Shown piece by piece: positions 10,691 to 22,750 of a stretch of 64,000 nt of DNA. The DNA lies in the NCBI GenBank assembly GCA_024364735.1, contig JAGFNQ010004019.1, forward strand, positions 16,510 to 80,509, given 5' to 3'. Source of the stretch: Boesenbergia rotunda (Eukaryota; Streptophyta; Magnoliopsida; Zingiberales; Zingiberaceae). The notes beneath the pieces are model-generated. The model was not told the origin of the DNA. It was given only the letters and a program-made list of their open reading frames with translations, and searched no databases. Positions within the stretch are counted from its first letter, which is position 1, and every line of letters starts with the position of its first letter. The position numbers were made by a program, and so were the translations under genes.

Positions 10691-12056
10691 CGCCCAAAAA
10701 GATAAAAAACAAAATATAAAAAAATACAAAATATAAAATATTGATATCAAAGCTCTAAGAATCTATAGACCACAAATGAATAACTTCTAGTTTAACTGTG
10801 TTTCAAGATTTTAGAAATTAGACTTTTTAGATCTAACACTAATACACTATAAACCCCAGCTAGAAAGATTATAATTTTAGACCATTTTAAACATAATTAT
10901 TACATTAGATTTAGAACATGCAGCCACTATATACATAGCGAAAACTTACACTTAAATACTTTTACAGACTTAGTCATTAGCTTGGGTAGTTCACTAACAT
11001 CTCAACAAAACAAACCTATTATATATTAGAATAAGTATCTATTACTGTGATTCAACAAACATAACTAATAAACGACTTAAAAAGAAACAAACTTTTGAAA
11101 AGACGCACAAGACTCCTTAAATAGAAAATTTAGGCTGCTCAATTTACTTAGTATTCCTATCAAGAAAGAAATTTTAAGCCTTTCAAGACTAATAGAAGAA
11201 AACAAGCTTAAAAACTTTGAACTTCAGGCTAAGCAATTTGAATTTCAGGCTAAGACGATTTTACTACATTAAATATAAATGCGCTACTTGAAGATAGCCA
11301 ACGACCAAAAAAATATACATGCGCTACTTGAAAACATTAAATATAAATGAACAAACTAAACTTTGAAAATACATGTTACGAATATACCTTAGAATTTTCT
11401 AAACAATTTCAAAGAATCAAGATAACGACTATTTTAAACTTGAAGTTCTTGGAAAAAGAGATCAAGTTTTAATTCAACAAAATAATATCATCATAGTCTT
11501 ATTATCATCATTACACCATAGACTTACCTTACTAGAAAACAGACTACTTTAAGTAGAAATACAAATACAAAAGACAACACAAACTACATAGTGGAAAGAA
11601 AGTATAGACAATTTAACAAAGGACTTCAACAAATTGTCTACAGGAAATATAATTCTTTGGAAACAACCTAAAACTTATTCCTTTTATACTCATTCAAAAT
11701 GAGCTTAACAATACCTTCAACATCAACTAAGATGTTTACAAGCCCTTCCAGAACAATAAATGACAGACAAATTGAAACAAACATAACTTCTTAGTTAGAC
11801 AATATCATAACGGGTAGAAGATAATATTTCTAATCATATATTAGAGGAATTAGTAGATGTCGAAAGAGACCTTACTATATTTTCCAACACACAACTCAAC
11901 ACGCTAAATCCAAGAAGACATATAACTAAGGATGATTCTCCTTCAACACTTCGTTATTTCGCCATCACAGGACATAATTTCTTCACTTTCCACATGAAGG
12001 AGAAAAAAGATGGGAAAGATCATAGGCTTATATCATAGTCATAGTCCGACGACCGG
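10691..12056 (+). other. Decayed, unidentified retroelement-like tract
   Basis: At 10741 the sequence TTGATATCAAAGCTCT resembles the Met-tRNA primer site with two G-to-A changes. Downstream, several plus-strand stretches keep coding-like composition between stops. One near 11170-11270 gives a charged, coiled-coil-like peptide (RLIEENKLKNFELQAKQF). Another near 11590-11660 reads SIDNLTKDFNKLSTGNIILW, and one near 11840-12000 ends in YFAITGHNFFTFHM. I do not recognise the family. An old LTR element or an endogenous pararetrovirus-type sequence are both possible. A short piece at 12008-12040 (GATGGGAAAGATCATAGGCTTAT) matches the TRIM LTR. Confidence 0.3.
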
Positions 12057-12077
12057 GTAGTTTTCGATCATCCACCG

Positions 12078-12418
12078 CTAGAAACTCGCAAACAGGGATG
12101 TCGGCCTCACCAACGTCGTACCAAGGCAAAATCCTTCACCAAGATGTGATTTTTTTAGAAGAAGCAGAGAGGTTGATGATGATGATATTCCTCTACCTAT
12201 GAGCAGAGTCATACCTCCGCCGACGAGCGATTCAATAGGAGGGCCATGAACTTGGGCCCGAACGACATTCACAGAGGACCATTCTCCTTGTCCCCAATGG
12301 CAAGGTGGGACCATTCTCAGAGTTACGTAGATTTTAAAATTTCAAGACAAGTTTAGCTTGCTTACCTTGTGAAAGATGTACGAGGAAGGATGATCGGTGT
12401 CGGGCAAGAAGGCGGCGT
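12078..12418 (-). pseudogene. Methylesterase (MES/SABP2-like) copy A, 3' portion
   Basis: MES proteins are alpha/beta-hydrolases that hydrolyse methyl esters of plant hormones such as methyl salicylate and methyl jasmonate. Read leftward from the Copia edge, the exon resumes with AFLPDTDHPSSYIFHK and a donor AAG|GTAAGC (about 12374). A shortened exon follows (about 12233-12310), with traces of MSFGPKF in one frame. A putative intron comes next, then a last exon opening at 12133 after GGTGAAG and containing TTLVRPTSLFASF before a stop at 12078-12080. That matches the family's T-LVRP-SLF segment. Small indels put the exon parts in different frames. The segment around SxWLDTQF seen in copy B is deleted. 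The rest of the gene lies 13.5 kb away at 25902-26115, on the other side of the nested retrotransposons. Confidence 0.75.
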
Positions 12419-12707
12419 TGTTGGTGGCTTGGAATAATGAGTAGCACTCCCGACAACGCACATATACTAAAATGAAAGAAAGGCAAGGAGAAAATAACTA
12501 GGAAGAAGTTCTTACAAAAAAAATGAGATGACTTTTACACACTCTTACGCTGTATTTATACACCATAAGTGATAAGAATTTAGCCATAAAAATATGAAAG
12601 ACTAACATCAAAGATCCATAAAAATAGGAAAGGTTAACACCAAAGACTAAGTCATAAAAACTATCAAAAAAAATATATGCAGATAATGTCTGGATTATTT
12701 TTTCACA
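12419..12707 (-). repeat. Outer Copia 3' LTR
   Basis: 289 bp, TGTTGG...TTCACA on the plus strand. It aligns with 25665-25901 through AATGAGTAGCACTCCCGACA, CACACTCTTACG and ACCAAAGACTAAGTCATAAA. It is about 50 bp longer than its partner, mainly from an extra segment near 12596-12640, so the two LTRs have diverged considerably. Confidence 0.85.
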
Positions 12708-12716
12708 TTACTCCCT

Positions 12717-15700
12717 CTAATCCTGACATGGTTGTAAGTCACAGAAGCCGAGTAGTTGTCGCATGACAGCTAACTTCACTCCTGACAATGCTTTAGTTAA
12801 TACATCAGCTCGCTGTTCTCCGGTATTAACGAATTTAACTACAATTTGCCCCTTCTCAACACATTCTCTGATAAAATGAAACCTTGTGTCTATGTGTTTA
12901 CTTCGACCATGGAATACCGGATTCTTCATAAGATCTATGGCAGATTTGTTGTCAACAAACAAAGTCACCGACCTTGACTTTACACCGGTTAATTCGCTGG
13001 CAAGGCTCCTCAACCACAAAGCATGGCAGGCAGCAGTTGTGGCTACCATGAACTCTGCCTCACAAGATGAAAGCGCCACTGTCTTCTGCTTCTGTGAATT
13101 CCAAGACCAAACTTTCATTAAAATAGAAAGTCATTCCAATTGTGCTTTTCCTTCCATCGAGATCGCCGGCTAAATCACTGTCCGAGTAGCCGAATACATC
13201 AACTTCCTGGGGTCTCTTTATGTAAGTAAGTCCATAATGGATTGTACCTTTCAAATACCTGAGGATCTGTTTGACCACCTTTTGATGCATGATTGTAGGC
13301 CTCTCCATGTATTTGCTCGCCATTTCGACAGAATATGATAGGTCCGGCCATGTGTGTAACAAATATCTCAAACAACCAATGATGTGCCTATACTCCGTGG
13401 CATCAACTAGAGTCCCTTCCAAGTCTTTATGCAGCTGTGTCTTAAGTTCCATTGGATGTTTTGTGGCATTGCAGTCTGTCATTTTGAACTGAGATAGAAT
13501 TTTCTTGGCATAAGCTGATTGTCTAAGTAAAATTCGGCTCTTCTGTTGCTCCACTTCAATCCCTAAGTAGTAAGAGAGAAGACCCAAATGACTCATCTCA
13601 AATTCTGCCATCATTTGTTGTTTGAACTTGTTGATTTTTTCTGTGCTACTTCCTTTCATAATGAGATCGTCGACATACACTCCAAGTATAATTGCTTCTC
13701 CTTCACCTCTTGTATATACTGCATGTTCTTGAGTACATTTTTTTAGGCCAAGCTCTTCCAGACTCCTGTTCAGTCGCATGTTTCAAGTTCGTGGAGCTTG
13801 CCGCAGTCTATAGAGGGCCTTGGACAACCTGTACACCTTATGTTTCTGATTTTGTACCTCAACCTCTTCCAGTTGAGTGACATATATTTCTTCTTCAAAC
13901 TCTTCGTTAAGAAATGCTGACTTCACATCTAGATGGTGTACCTCCCGGCTTTGATTTGCTACAAGCGCAAGAATGACTCGAACAGTGTCAAGTCTAGCGA
14001 TAGGTGCAAACACCTCTTCAAAGTCGATGCCTTGTCTTTGTACATATACTTTAGCCACTAATCTTGCTTTATGCTTAACGACTTTCCCCGCTGAATCTTT
14101 CTTTATTTGAACACCCATTTAAGACTGATAGGTTTGTGACCTAATGGGAGCTCAATTAGGGTCCAGGTCTTGCTCATCTCAATAGATTTCGGTTCTTCCT
14201 TCATTGCTTCGTACCAACAAGCCTTGGTTGCAGCCTCTTGGTAACATGTCGGCTCTTCAAACATCACCAGCATTGGCTCATTCTCTTCTTCGTCAATACC
14301 AACTACTTCCTCAGTGTTGGCATAGATATCGACAATGGACCTAAAGCGGACTGACCTTTCTTGAGACTCAGGTGTATTCGTTAACGAAGGCGAGGTAGTT
14401 TCATGGGCGTTCGATGGTGGTGTAGACGGACTTGACGCTCTTGGCATGGGTACCACAGCTGTTGCCGGTGGTGTAACATCTTCCGCCCATGCCTCAATGT
14501 TTGTTGCAATAATCACCTCATCGGTGTCGAATGCATCCACCACCATAAACTCCGGTAAATTTTCTTTATTGTTGGCACCTGTATTCCATATCCATTCATA
14601 ATTTTCTTGAAACATTACATCTTTACTTACTTGTAGCTTACCATGCCTTGGATCAAATAGACGATGAGCTTTGCAGCCTTCCTTGACACCCAAGTATACC
14701 ATGGGTGAGCTTTTGTCGTCAAGTTTCTTAAGATGAGGGGTTGTGTTTTTCACATATGCAACACAATCAAACACTCTCAAGTGGGCGAGATGTGACTTTC
14801 TCCCCATCCAAGCTTCAAATGGGGTACGCTCTCCTAGCACCTTAGTTGGGAGATGGTTTAGCAGATAGACAGCATGCCTAACCGCCTCTCCCCAGAACCT
14901 TGTCGGCATATGTGTACCCTTGAGTAGAGATCTTGCCATGGCCATCACGGTTGAATTACGGTGCTCTACTACACCATTCTATTGGGGTGTGTAGGGAGCC
15001 GTGAGGTGCCGCTTGATTCCTTCATTTTTATAGAACCGAGTGAACTACGTGGATAGAAACTTGCCGCCCCGGTCTGTCCGGAGTGTTCTGATCTTGTATT
15101 CAGTCTTGTTCTCCATCAAGGATTTGAACTTCTTGAATTCTTGAAATGCATCACTCTTTGAGGCCAATACGAACACCCACATCCACCTTGTGAAATCATC
15201 AACAATCAAAAGAAAATACTTGTTACCGGCTAGTGTACATGGTGAGATTGACCAGCAAATATCAGCATGGAGAAGTTCCAACGGCTTCTCCGCTCTAAAG
15301 TTTGCTTAATACGGGAATGACGACATTGCATGCTTGGCAATCACACACACCTCGCAAAGCTTGTTCGGCTGGGGCAATAGTGACATATCAACCGCCAATT
15401 TCTTCTCCCCCAACAACTTCAAATCATGGAAATTGACATGTCCGAGCCTCAACCAGGTTGAGTCTTCTAGGCTTGCTAGGAGACATATTTGCTTGAATGT
15501 CTTCAAGGTTATCTTGTACAAACGATTTTGTGTTCGCTTTACCAACATCACGAGCTTCCTGCTCCTATCAATCACCTTCATGGTATCTCCTTCCATGTGC
15601 ACCTCGTTCCCAGTTTCTGTCAATTGACCAAAATTTATGATATTACTACAAAGTTTCGGAATGTAGTATACCTCATAGAGAGCGTTCTGATCGCCGTTCT

Positions 15701-16216
15701 TGCATTCAAACACAACCGTCCTCTTGCCCATGATCTCAATGGTTGATCTATCGCCAAACCTCACACTCCTAGTGATGATTTCATCTAGTTCTTGAAACTT
15801 CTCGCGATGGTCAGTCATGTGGTTGCTGGAACCGTTGTCAAGGTACCAGACATCTTTATCTTCCCCTTTCTTAACGCTGTGATACATCTTCGGTAGAAAC
15901 CTTTCTTCACTAACCAGAATGATATCCTGTCGTTCACGCCTAGCGTGAGACTCCTCGTGGGACACGCTCATTATCAGTGTTGGCTCTTCATCGGTGGCGC
16001 AAGTGAGGTGAGCCTCATTATCACGACGCTTGTTGTAGCATTCGGACGCATAATGCCCCATTCTCACAATTGAAACACTTTATATGACTTTTGTCACGAG
16101 TGCCACTGTTGTTGCCGCTAGTGCCTCCTGCACTGTCTTGGTGTTGCGTACCATGACCACGGCCGCGCCCTCGCCCTCGTCCACGCCCACGCCATTTGCC
16201 ACGACTAGGGCTGCTA
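12717..16216 (-). pseudogene. Outer Copia gag 3' part and pol (protease, integrase, RT, RNase H)
   Basis: Reading leftward from 16216: a Gly-Arg-rich gag tail and a CCHC zinc knuckle broken by a frameshift (CFNC | MGHYASEC, about 16060-16080). A protease follows with WYLDNGSSNHMT (the usual D-S/T-G triad is D-N-G here), then the gag-pre-integrase region (LRLGHVNFHDL) and an integrase core (HADICW, VDDFTRW, LRTDRGGKFL). The integrase C-terminal/linker spans 14948-14103. RT has LVAK, LDVKSAFLNEE and GVYVDDLIM (about 13690), and RNase H has VALSSCEAEF and SKHIDTRFHFI, ending at 12717. Stops interrupt it near 15304, 15045 and 14985. Frame changes occur near 14110 and 13100. It cannot encode a functional polyprotein. 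Confidence 0.88.
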
Positions 16217-16220
16217 AACC

Positions 16221-18414
16221 TGTTGGGTATGGCTTGGCGGGTTGCTAAGCGAATACCTGGTCAATCCGGGAAACCTCTCCATGCCTACGGATTAATAATT
16301 TAATCCGAATGGAGAGCCGTCTCCCATCGACCGTCTCGTGCCGTATCGAATAATCCAAATTGCAACTTAGCCAATTACCAAAATTGGCCTTGCAATTTGC
16401 TCGATCGTTCGACCACGGAAAAGGCGACGAGTTGATCGCCGGCTTTTGTGTTTATGGTCGGGGTCCAGTTAAATAATTATTGACTATGATTTGCAATCAA
16501 AATAATTAAATAACAAAAATGAAATGACGAGGCAAATAAGTAAGGCACAAAATACGAACATAAGGAGCCAGGGAAGAATATACCTTCCGTTACCTTACGA
16601 TCTTCTACCGTATGATCCTCCCCTCTTGAACGTCGTGTGGGCGACGATCTACCAAGAACCTGTGGCCACCAAGTCGATCCCTTCTCCTTATGCCGACCAA
16701 TCCCTATCCAAAGGGATGCCGCCGGCCACTCCAAGGAAGAAGATAATCCAAACACAAAACCCAATCTATTCCTCTCCTCCATCATCGGCGCCTCATCTTC
16801 TTCACCACAGCTACTTCTTCTCCACAGTTACACAGATCACGAGGCTTGGAGAAACTCAAGAAAGTTGCATGAACTTTCCTTCCTCGAACAAATTACGTAA
16901 TTCACTTTGCATCCTCAATAAAATTGCATGAGCAATTTTTCCTTGAGCAAAGTTGAATCCATATATAATTTGCGGGACCCACTTTGCATCCTCAAGCCAA
17001 TTACGTATGTAATTTTCTTGAGCAAAGATGAATCCTTGAGGAAGTAGCGTGAGCCTCTCTTCCATCCCCTCAGCCCTCTTCCACAGAAAATGGTGTGGAG
17101 ATAATAAACTGCCTGCGTGGAGAAGAAATTGCCCCTTTGGAGCAGTTAATCACATGGAGGATTAATTGCATGCAATGCAATTAATCGCCCAATAAACCGA
17201 TCCCTTCGAGCAGTTAATCATCCTGGAGAAATATTAATTGCATGCAATGCAATTAATCTCCTGAGAAACCGTTCTCTTCGATCAGTAATTGCCTTGGAGA
17301 AAGATCAATTGCCGCATGCAATTAATCGGTGGAGGAGTGAACTGCTCCATTGCAATTTAATTGCATATCAATGCAATTTAATCGCCGCATGAAATTGCTC
17401 TTGCCGTTCGGCATCTCACGAAGAGAGAGAGAGAAAGTGAGGAGAAGAGATAAGAGGCTAGGGTTTCCTTGTGATCTATTGGATTATTTTCATTAACTTG
17501 GTTTCATGACACCATGCGGTATATATAGGGCTACGATAGGGACCATGAGGAGGAGTTGGATTTTGGCCTGCAAATGGACCCGGTTCATTAATGAGGATCC
17601 ATTCCACTAAAGGGTCCTCATTGAATTACCTCACCAACCCCCATATTTACATATGAGTTCCACTTATTACAAGTCGTCCATCCCCCCGTGTTTAAGATTT
17701 CGAATGCCCGTTAATTAATTAAATTACTGACAATTTAAATTAATTAACTTCTGGATCCTTGACTAGTACCACTCGACCTTATCATCATGCTGGATCAAAT
17801 CCACCTGCAGGGTTTAACATGATGAACCTTTCGAGCTCATCAAGGGGGCATCATCAACCCGACTCACCAGGACACGGATTCCGTCAATAATCAACGACAC
17901 ATCATATTATTAATATTATCTCCCAACTTACCGAGCCTATCGATCTAACAGAATAGATCTCACCCATTGGTAAATTAAAGAAATAATAGTTAATAATATA
18001 TGCCTGTTATTATATCGGGATTAAGGGATCGTACTCCATAATAAAGTCTGAGGTCCTATCCAATTATCGAGTTAGTACAAATTGGATAACCTCGTGTTTT
18101 GGTCCTGTTCAATGTACTCAAAGCACACTAGTGTAATCCTATGGTCAAGACCAACCACACCTAATTACACTACAACTATTCCGATGGGTTGTCCAATTCT
18201 ATCTCGGTTGTGGGCCTCTATTTATACTAAGCAAGGAACTGATAACATGATCTTTTGTGTGACACCACACACCATGTTATCTACAATGCAAAGTAATTGG
18301 ACTTCATGCATGTACTAATATAAACAGGCACCTAGTGTGGTTGTGATTCTCTTTTCAAAATAAAGATGTTCATATATATAAAAGAAGCATGTCTTTCAGT
18401 ATACACATCTAACA
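16221..18414 (-). repeat. Inner Copia 3' LTR
   Basis: 2194 bp. On the minus strand a TATA box (CTATATATACC) lies at about 17518-17530, just inside a GA/CT-rich stretch (GAGAGAGAGAGAAAG, 17422-17436). Several AATTGCATGCAATGCAATTAAT palindromes occur at about 17165-17390. Short plus-strand ORFs here also occur in the other LTR and are not genes. Confidence 0.93.
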
Positions 18415-21400
18415 ATCTCCCACTTATACTTAAAGACTTTGCTGCCATCAAAATGTCATACATCTGACTCCCTAATCCTCCACATGCCTAAAGCATTCGC
18501 TATCAAGGCCTCAGTGAAAAGATCTACCAAGTTGTCTTCTGATGTAATCTAGGCAACTACAGCTTTTCCTCTCCTGGGAGGTACTTGCGCTCTATGTGTT
18601 TACTCGCCTCATGGGCTCGTGATTTCTTCGAGTTTGCAACTGCATCATTTGTTTATCACAACAGAATGTGATAGCTTTGAGCAAACCAGGAATCACATCG
18701 AAGTCCATCTTGAGATTCCTGAACCATATAGTTTCCTTTTGGCTGTCACAAAGACTGCCACATCCTTAGCTTCCATGGTGGAGTCCATCACGCAGTCGCT
18801 GCACAATACTCCTCCAACTACGGTTCTACCTCCTAAAAGTAAACACAAAAACCCGAGGAATACTTTCTTTTGCCCCTATCCGACTGGAAGTCTGTATCCG
18901 TATAACCCATAGGGAATTGGTCTGCCCGGTAAACTAGCTTATAATCCTTAGTCCTTCTCAGGCACTAATATAAGCTTTTACCGCAATCCAATTTCCTTAA
19001 CCTGGGTTACTCTGATATCTGCTAACCATGCCCATGACAAAGCAGATATCCGGTCTTGTTTTTAGCATACAAGAGGCTTCCTATAGCCGATGCTAAAGGA
19101 ACCACCATTACCTGCTCTATCTCCTTTGATAATATAAACATATCTCCTTAGATAGAGTAGCTCCACAACTGAAAAGTACAAAACTTTTCTTGGAGGTTTC
19201 CATGCTAAAACGAGTTAAGACACTGTCTCTGTATGAAGCTTAGGATAAGCACTACATCCTTCTCTGGTGATCCCTTAGAACTTTGATCGCCAAGGATGTG
19301 TCCTGCTTTTCCTAAGTCCTTCATATCATCTGTTTGGACAACCATACCCTTACGTCTGATAATACTTTGTTATTGTTGCCAACTAACAAAATATTTTCTA
19401 CGTATAGTACAAGAATACCACTACGTTTCCGTCACAATTCTTACATACACAAATCTCATCCGTCTTTTGAATAAATCCATATAACTGGATTATCTCTTCA
19501 AAGCGGATGTTCCTCGTCATAGGTCCAGGGATCTTGATTCATGGTTGCCAGGGACCGAGTCCGAATACTCTCCCAAGAACATGAATCCTTCTGGTTGACC
19601 AACAACCCTCCCACTACGATGAGGCACCACCTGTGTATCTTCTGTGACACGGCGTGCAGTGACTTGTGGTATTTCTTCTTGTACAGTTGGTACTAAGGTC
19701 AGAACATCCCCTCTTAATTTTTCAAGAACTAGTCTGCTGATGGGTTTATGGTTCATCACATAGTCTTCTTCTAAGAATCTGGTATTCGTCCCTACGATTA
19801 CCCTCTGATCCTTAGAACTATAGAACCACCTTTCGTTTTTCTAGGATAGCTTACGAACAAGCGCACAAGATTCCAATCTTTTCCGTATCCCCTCTCAGCA
19901 CATATGCTGAGCTATCCCATGTCCGAAGATGTCTTAGACTTGGCTTTCGCCCAGTCCACACTTCTATGGGAGCAGGAGGCACTGACCTAGATGGTATCAA
20001 GTATATACGCTGCGTTTCCAGAGCATATACCCAGAACGAATCCGGCATCTCGGAGCAGCTCATCATTGTCCTATCCCCATAAGAGCCCTTTTCCTTCACT
20101 CTACTGCACCATTCTGTTGGGGTGTACCGGCTGCAGTCAATTGGGATTGAATCTCAGTATCTGATAAGTAAGTCCTAATCTTTCCCAAGAGGTACCCATC
20201 ACCACGATTCGATCGCAGTGTCTTGATAGTGTTACCTTGATGTTTCTCCACAATCGTCTTAAATTCTTTGAACAAATCAATGATTCAGACTTGCGGCCAT
20301 CAAGTAAACGCATATCCATAACTTTGAATATTCATCTCACGAAGTATTCAAAGCTACCTCTATCCTGGATAGGCATAAGACCACACTAAACAGAATGAAC
20401 CATGTCTAACATATCTTTGGCTCTATACCCCTTGGCCTTGAAAGGTCTCTTAGTCGTTTTACCTTCCAAGTAAGATTCAAAGGTTGGGAAGTCTCCCACC
20501 ACCAATGAACCCGAAAGCCCATCGGTTATCAACATTTGAATCCTACTAAGGTTAATAAGACCAAGCCTTAGATGTCAAAGATAAGTTTGGTTCATCTCAG
20601 AAGGAACCTTATTCTTATTTTGGTTAGATGATGAGCTATTAACAACTATTCACATCATGGGAGCTTTTGGTTCTAAAATGTACCAATTGCCTATCAACGT
20701 ACCTACACAGATAATCTTTCTATTCCACTTTTCATAAAAAGTAATAGAATATCTTTTATTTTAGAAACTGAACCAGAGTTCTTTCTAAAATTAGGTACAT
20801 AAAAGCAATCTTAAAACCAAAACCTTTATCTTCTAAAGACAAATAAATAACTCCCACTACAATAGTAGCCACCTCCGTAGCATACCTCTTGTAGACAGTA
20901 ATCTCTTTCTTAGCTTGTCGTTGGGCTTCCTGGAACCCCTGCAAAAAATTGCAGACATGTTTAGTAACATCCGTATCTACCCACCAGGTACTGGTAGATA
21001 ACTCCGCTAAGCATGTTACAACAACAAAAGAAAAAGATATACTTTTATCTTGATGACGGGGACAGTTCGCCTTCTAATGTCCAATGAAGTACTTGCCTTT
21101 CGGCTTCTTCTCTCTAGTCCTTGGTCCCTACTATGCTGCTACCTTCTTGAACCCTCCTTGTTTCTTCTTCTTCCTGCCTTTCGGCACAGAAGAAGAAACC
21201 CTTTGAGTCACTAAGGCCTGCGAGTTCTGAAGAAATAGCCCTTCTGTCACCTGGAGTTCACCCAGGAGTTCTCCCAACGTATACTCATGCTTATTCATGT
21301 TATAGTTGAGCTGGAACTGCTCAAAACTCTTAGGCAGAGATTGGAGTATTATATCGACCTGGGATTCCCCGTCGATAGATCCTCCAAGAACCTCAATCTC

Positions 21401-21879
21401 ATTGAGGTGGGTCATCATCTTTAGGACATGATCCCTCACGGGTATCCCTTCGACCATAGTGGTCGTCATCACATCTTTAGGACATGATCCCTCACGGGTA
21501 TCCCTTCGACCATAGTGGTCGTCATCAGATTCTTCATCGCCAGCTGCCTAGCGGCACGACTCTGGTGCCCGAAAAGCTCCTGAAGGATCAGCATCATATC
21601 ACAAGCAGTGGGCATGACCTGATGCTGATGTTGTAATACATTCGACATGGATGCCAGAATGTAACACCGCACCATCTCATTTGCCTTAACCCATTTCTTG
21701 TAATGCTCCTTCTGCCCTTCACCAGAATTATCGCTAGGCTTATCAGGACATTTTTCGGTGAGCACAAATTTGTACTCTTCAGCCGTAAGGACTATGTCAA
21801 GGTTTCTCTTCCAGTCAATATAGTTGGGTCCAGTAAGTTTATTCTCCTTAAGTATTGTAGCTAGTGGGTTAAAAGCCAT
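18415..21879 (-). pseudogene. Inner Copia gag-pol remnant
   Basis: The gag starts at 21879 (MAFNPLATILKENKLTGPNY, a UBN2-type gag head) and is open to 21469. There a 56-bp tandem duplication (period from 21421 to 21477) shifts the frame, and gag resumes to 21131. Further left only fragments remain: a degraded knuckle (near 21060), a protease trace with DTDVTKHVC instead of the usual D-T-G (near 20985), integrase pieces (LRSNRGDGYL near 20200; SFWVYALETQ near 20030), a linker (19759-19517), an RT trace YVENILLVGNN for YVDD (near 19390) and an RNase H tail (EDNLVDLFTEAL near 18520). The RT region is far shorter than normal, so large deletions are present. Confidence 0.85.
21421..21532. repeat. 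56-bp tandem duplication inside gag
   Basis: Two head-to-tail copies with period 56, both containing TTAGGACATGATCCCTCACG and ending GTGGTCGTCATCA. The length is not a multiple of three, so it breaks the gag frame. The two copies are nearly identical, so this is a recent event. Confidence 0.93.
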
Positions 21880-22736
21880 TTTTGAAAATCCTGAGAATCA
21901 CAACTCACACTACTTTAGAAATCGAAAATAAATTGATTCCTCACAACAATAAATTTTTGAAATCAATCAACACCTCTAAACACCGAGAAATTTGCATGCC
22001 ACGATGGTGTGGACGTATACGAATTTCCACATTCGTAAGAGGAGGTTTTACCCATTAATTTTACTATCTTGTCAACCTAACTTTTTGACAAGTAAGATTA
22101 ATAGTTGATCCACTTCGGCTCTGCAAAATAATAGAAGTGACTCCGATGGGGAAGATACTATTATTTGCATCTAAGTGTTCACCATTACACGACACTAAGA
22201 AAATTATCTCTGATTATATGCCTTCCAATGGGGAAGTACACACGTTCTTTAATAATTTTCTATAGTCTTTTCCGACCTAGTGATCCGCAGAACAAATCCA
22301 TCCGATGGGGAGGAAGGCACTCAGAGCCGACACGCAGACTTGTTCGCATCACTTATCGGATTGTAATGGAAGCCATGGGACCCTTAGGGTCCCTCCCCCA
22401 CTTAGTAATTTATTACGAGGAATTTTAACTAGCACATTCACACAACAAGCACATAACCAACATATGAAAAATAGAAAATCATAGATTTTCCAACTTTCAT
22501 GGCCCTGGTCTCTAATGCGCTTCCAGTCGTATCGCCACCTCGTCAACCCCAAGGATTTATTAATTACAATAATTTGCAAAACCATTCACATAATCATTAT
22601 TTGGCCATGACAAGTTGAAATCTCGTGCCTGCAACACAAAGTTAGCCTACGCACATCCACATATCATCCAGCTAAATAAAATGTATGAAAATGCAAAAAT
22701 TAACTAATCCTCAAACACACAAAGCCGGAAACGTCA

Positions 22737-22748
22737 GCTCTGATACCA
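22737..22748 (-). promoter_or_regulatory. Inner Copia primer binding site
   Basis: TGGTATCAGAGC on the minus strand, two bases from the right LTR. This fixes the element's orientation. Confidence 0.93.
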
Positions 22749-22750
22749 GT

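Noticed and set aside
16524..16931. 135-codon plus-strand ORF, with a 140-codon twin at 23054-23476
   Set aside because: Both lie at the same place in the two LTRs of the inner Copia, opposite to its direction of transcription. There is no recognisable domain.
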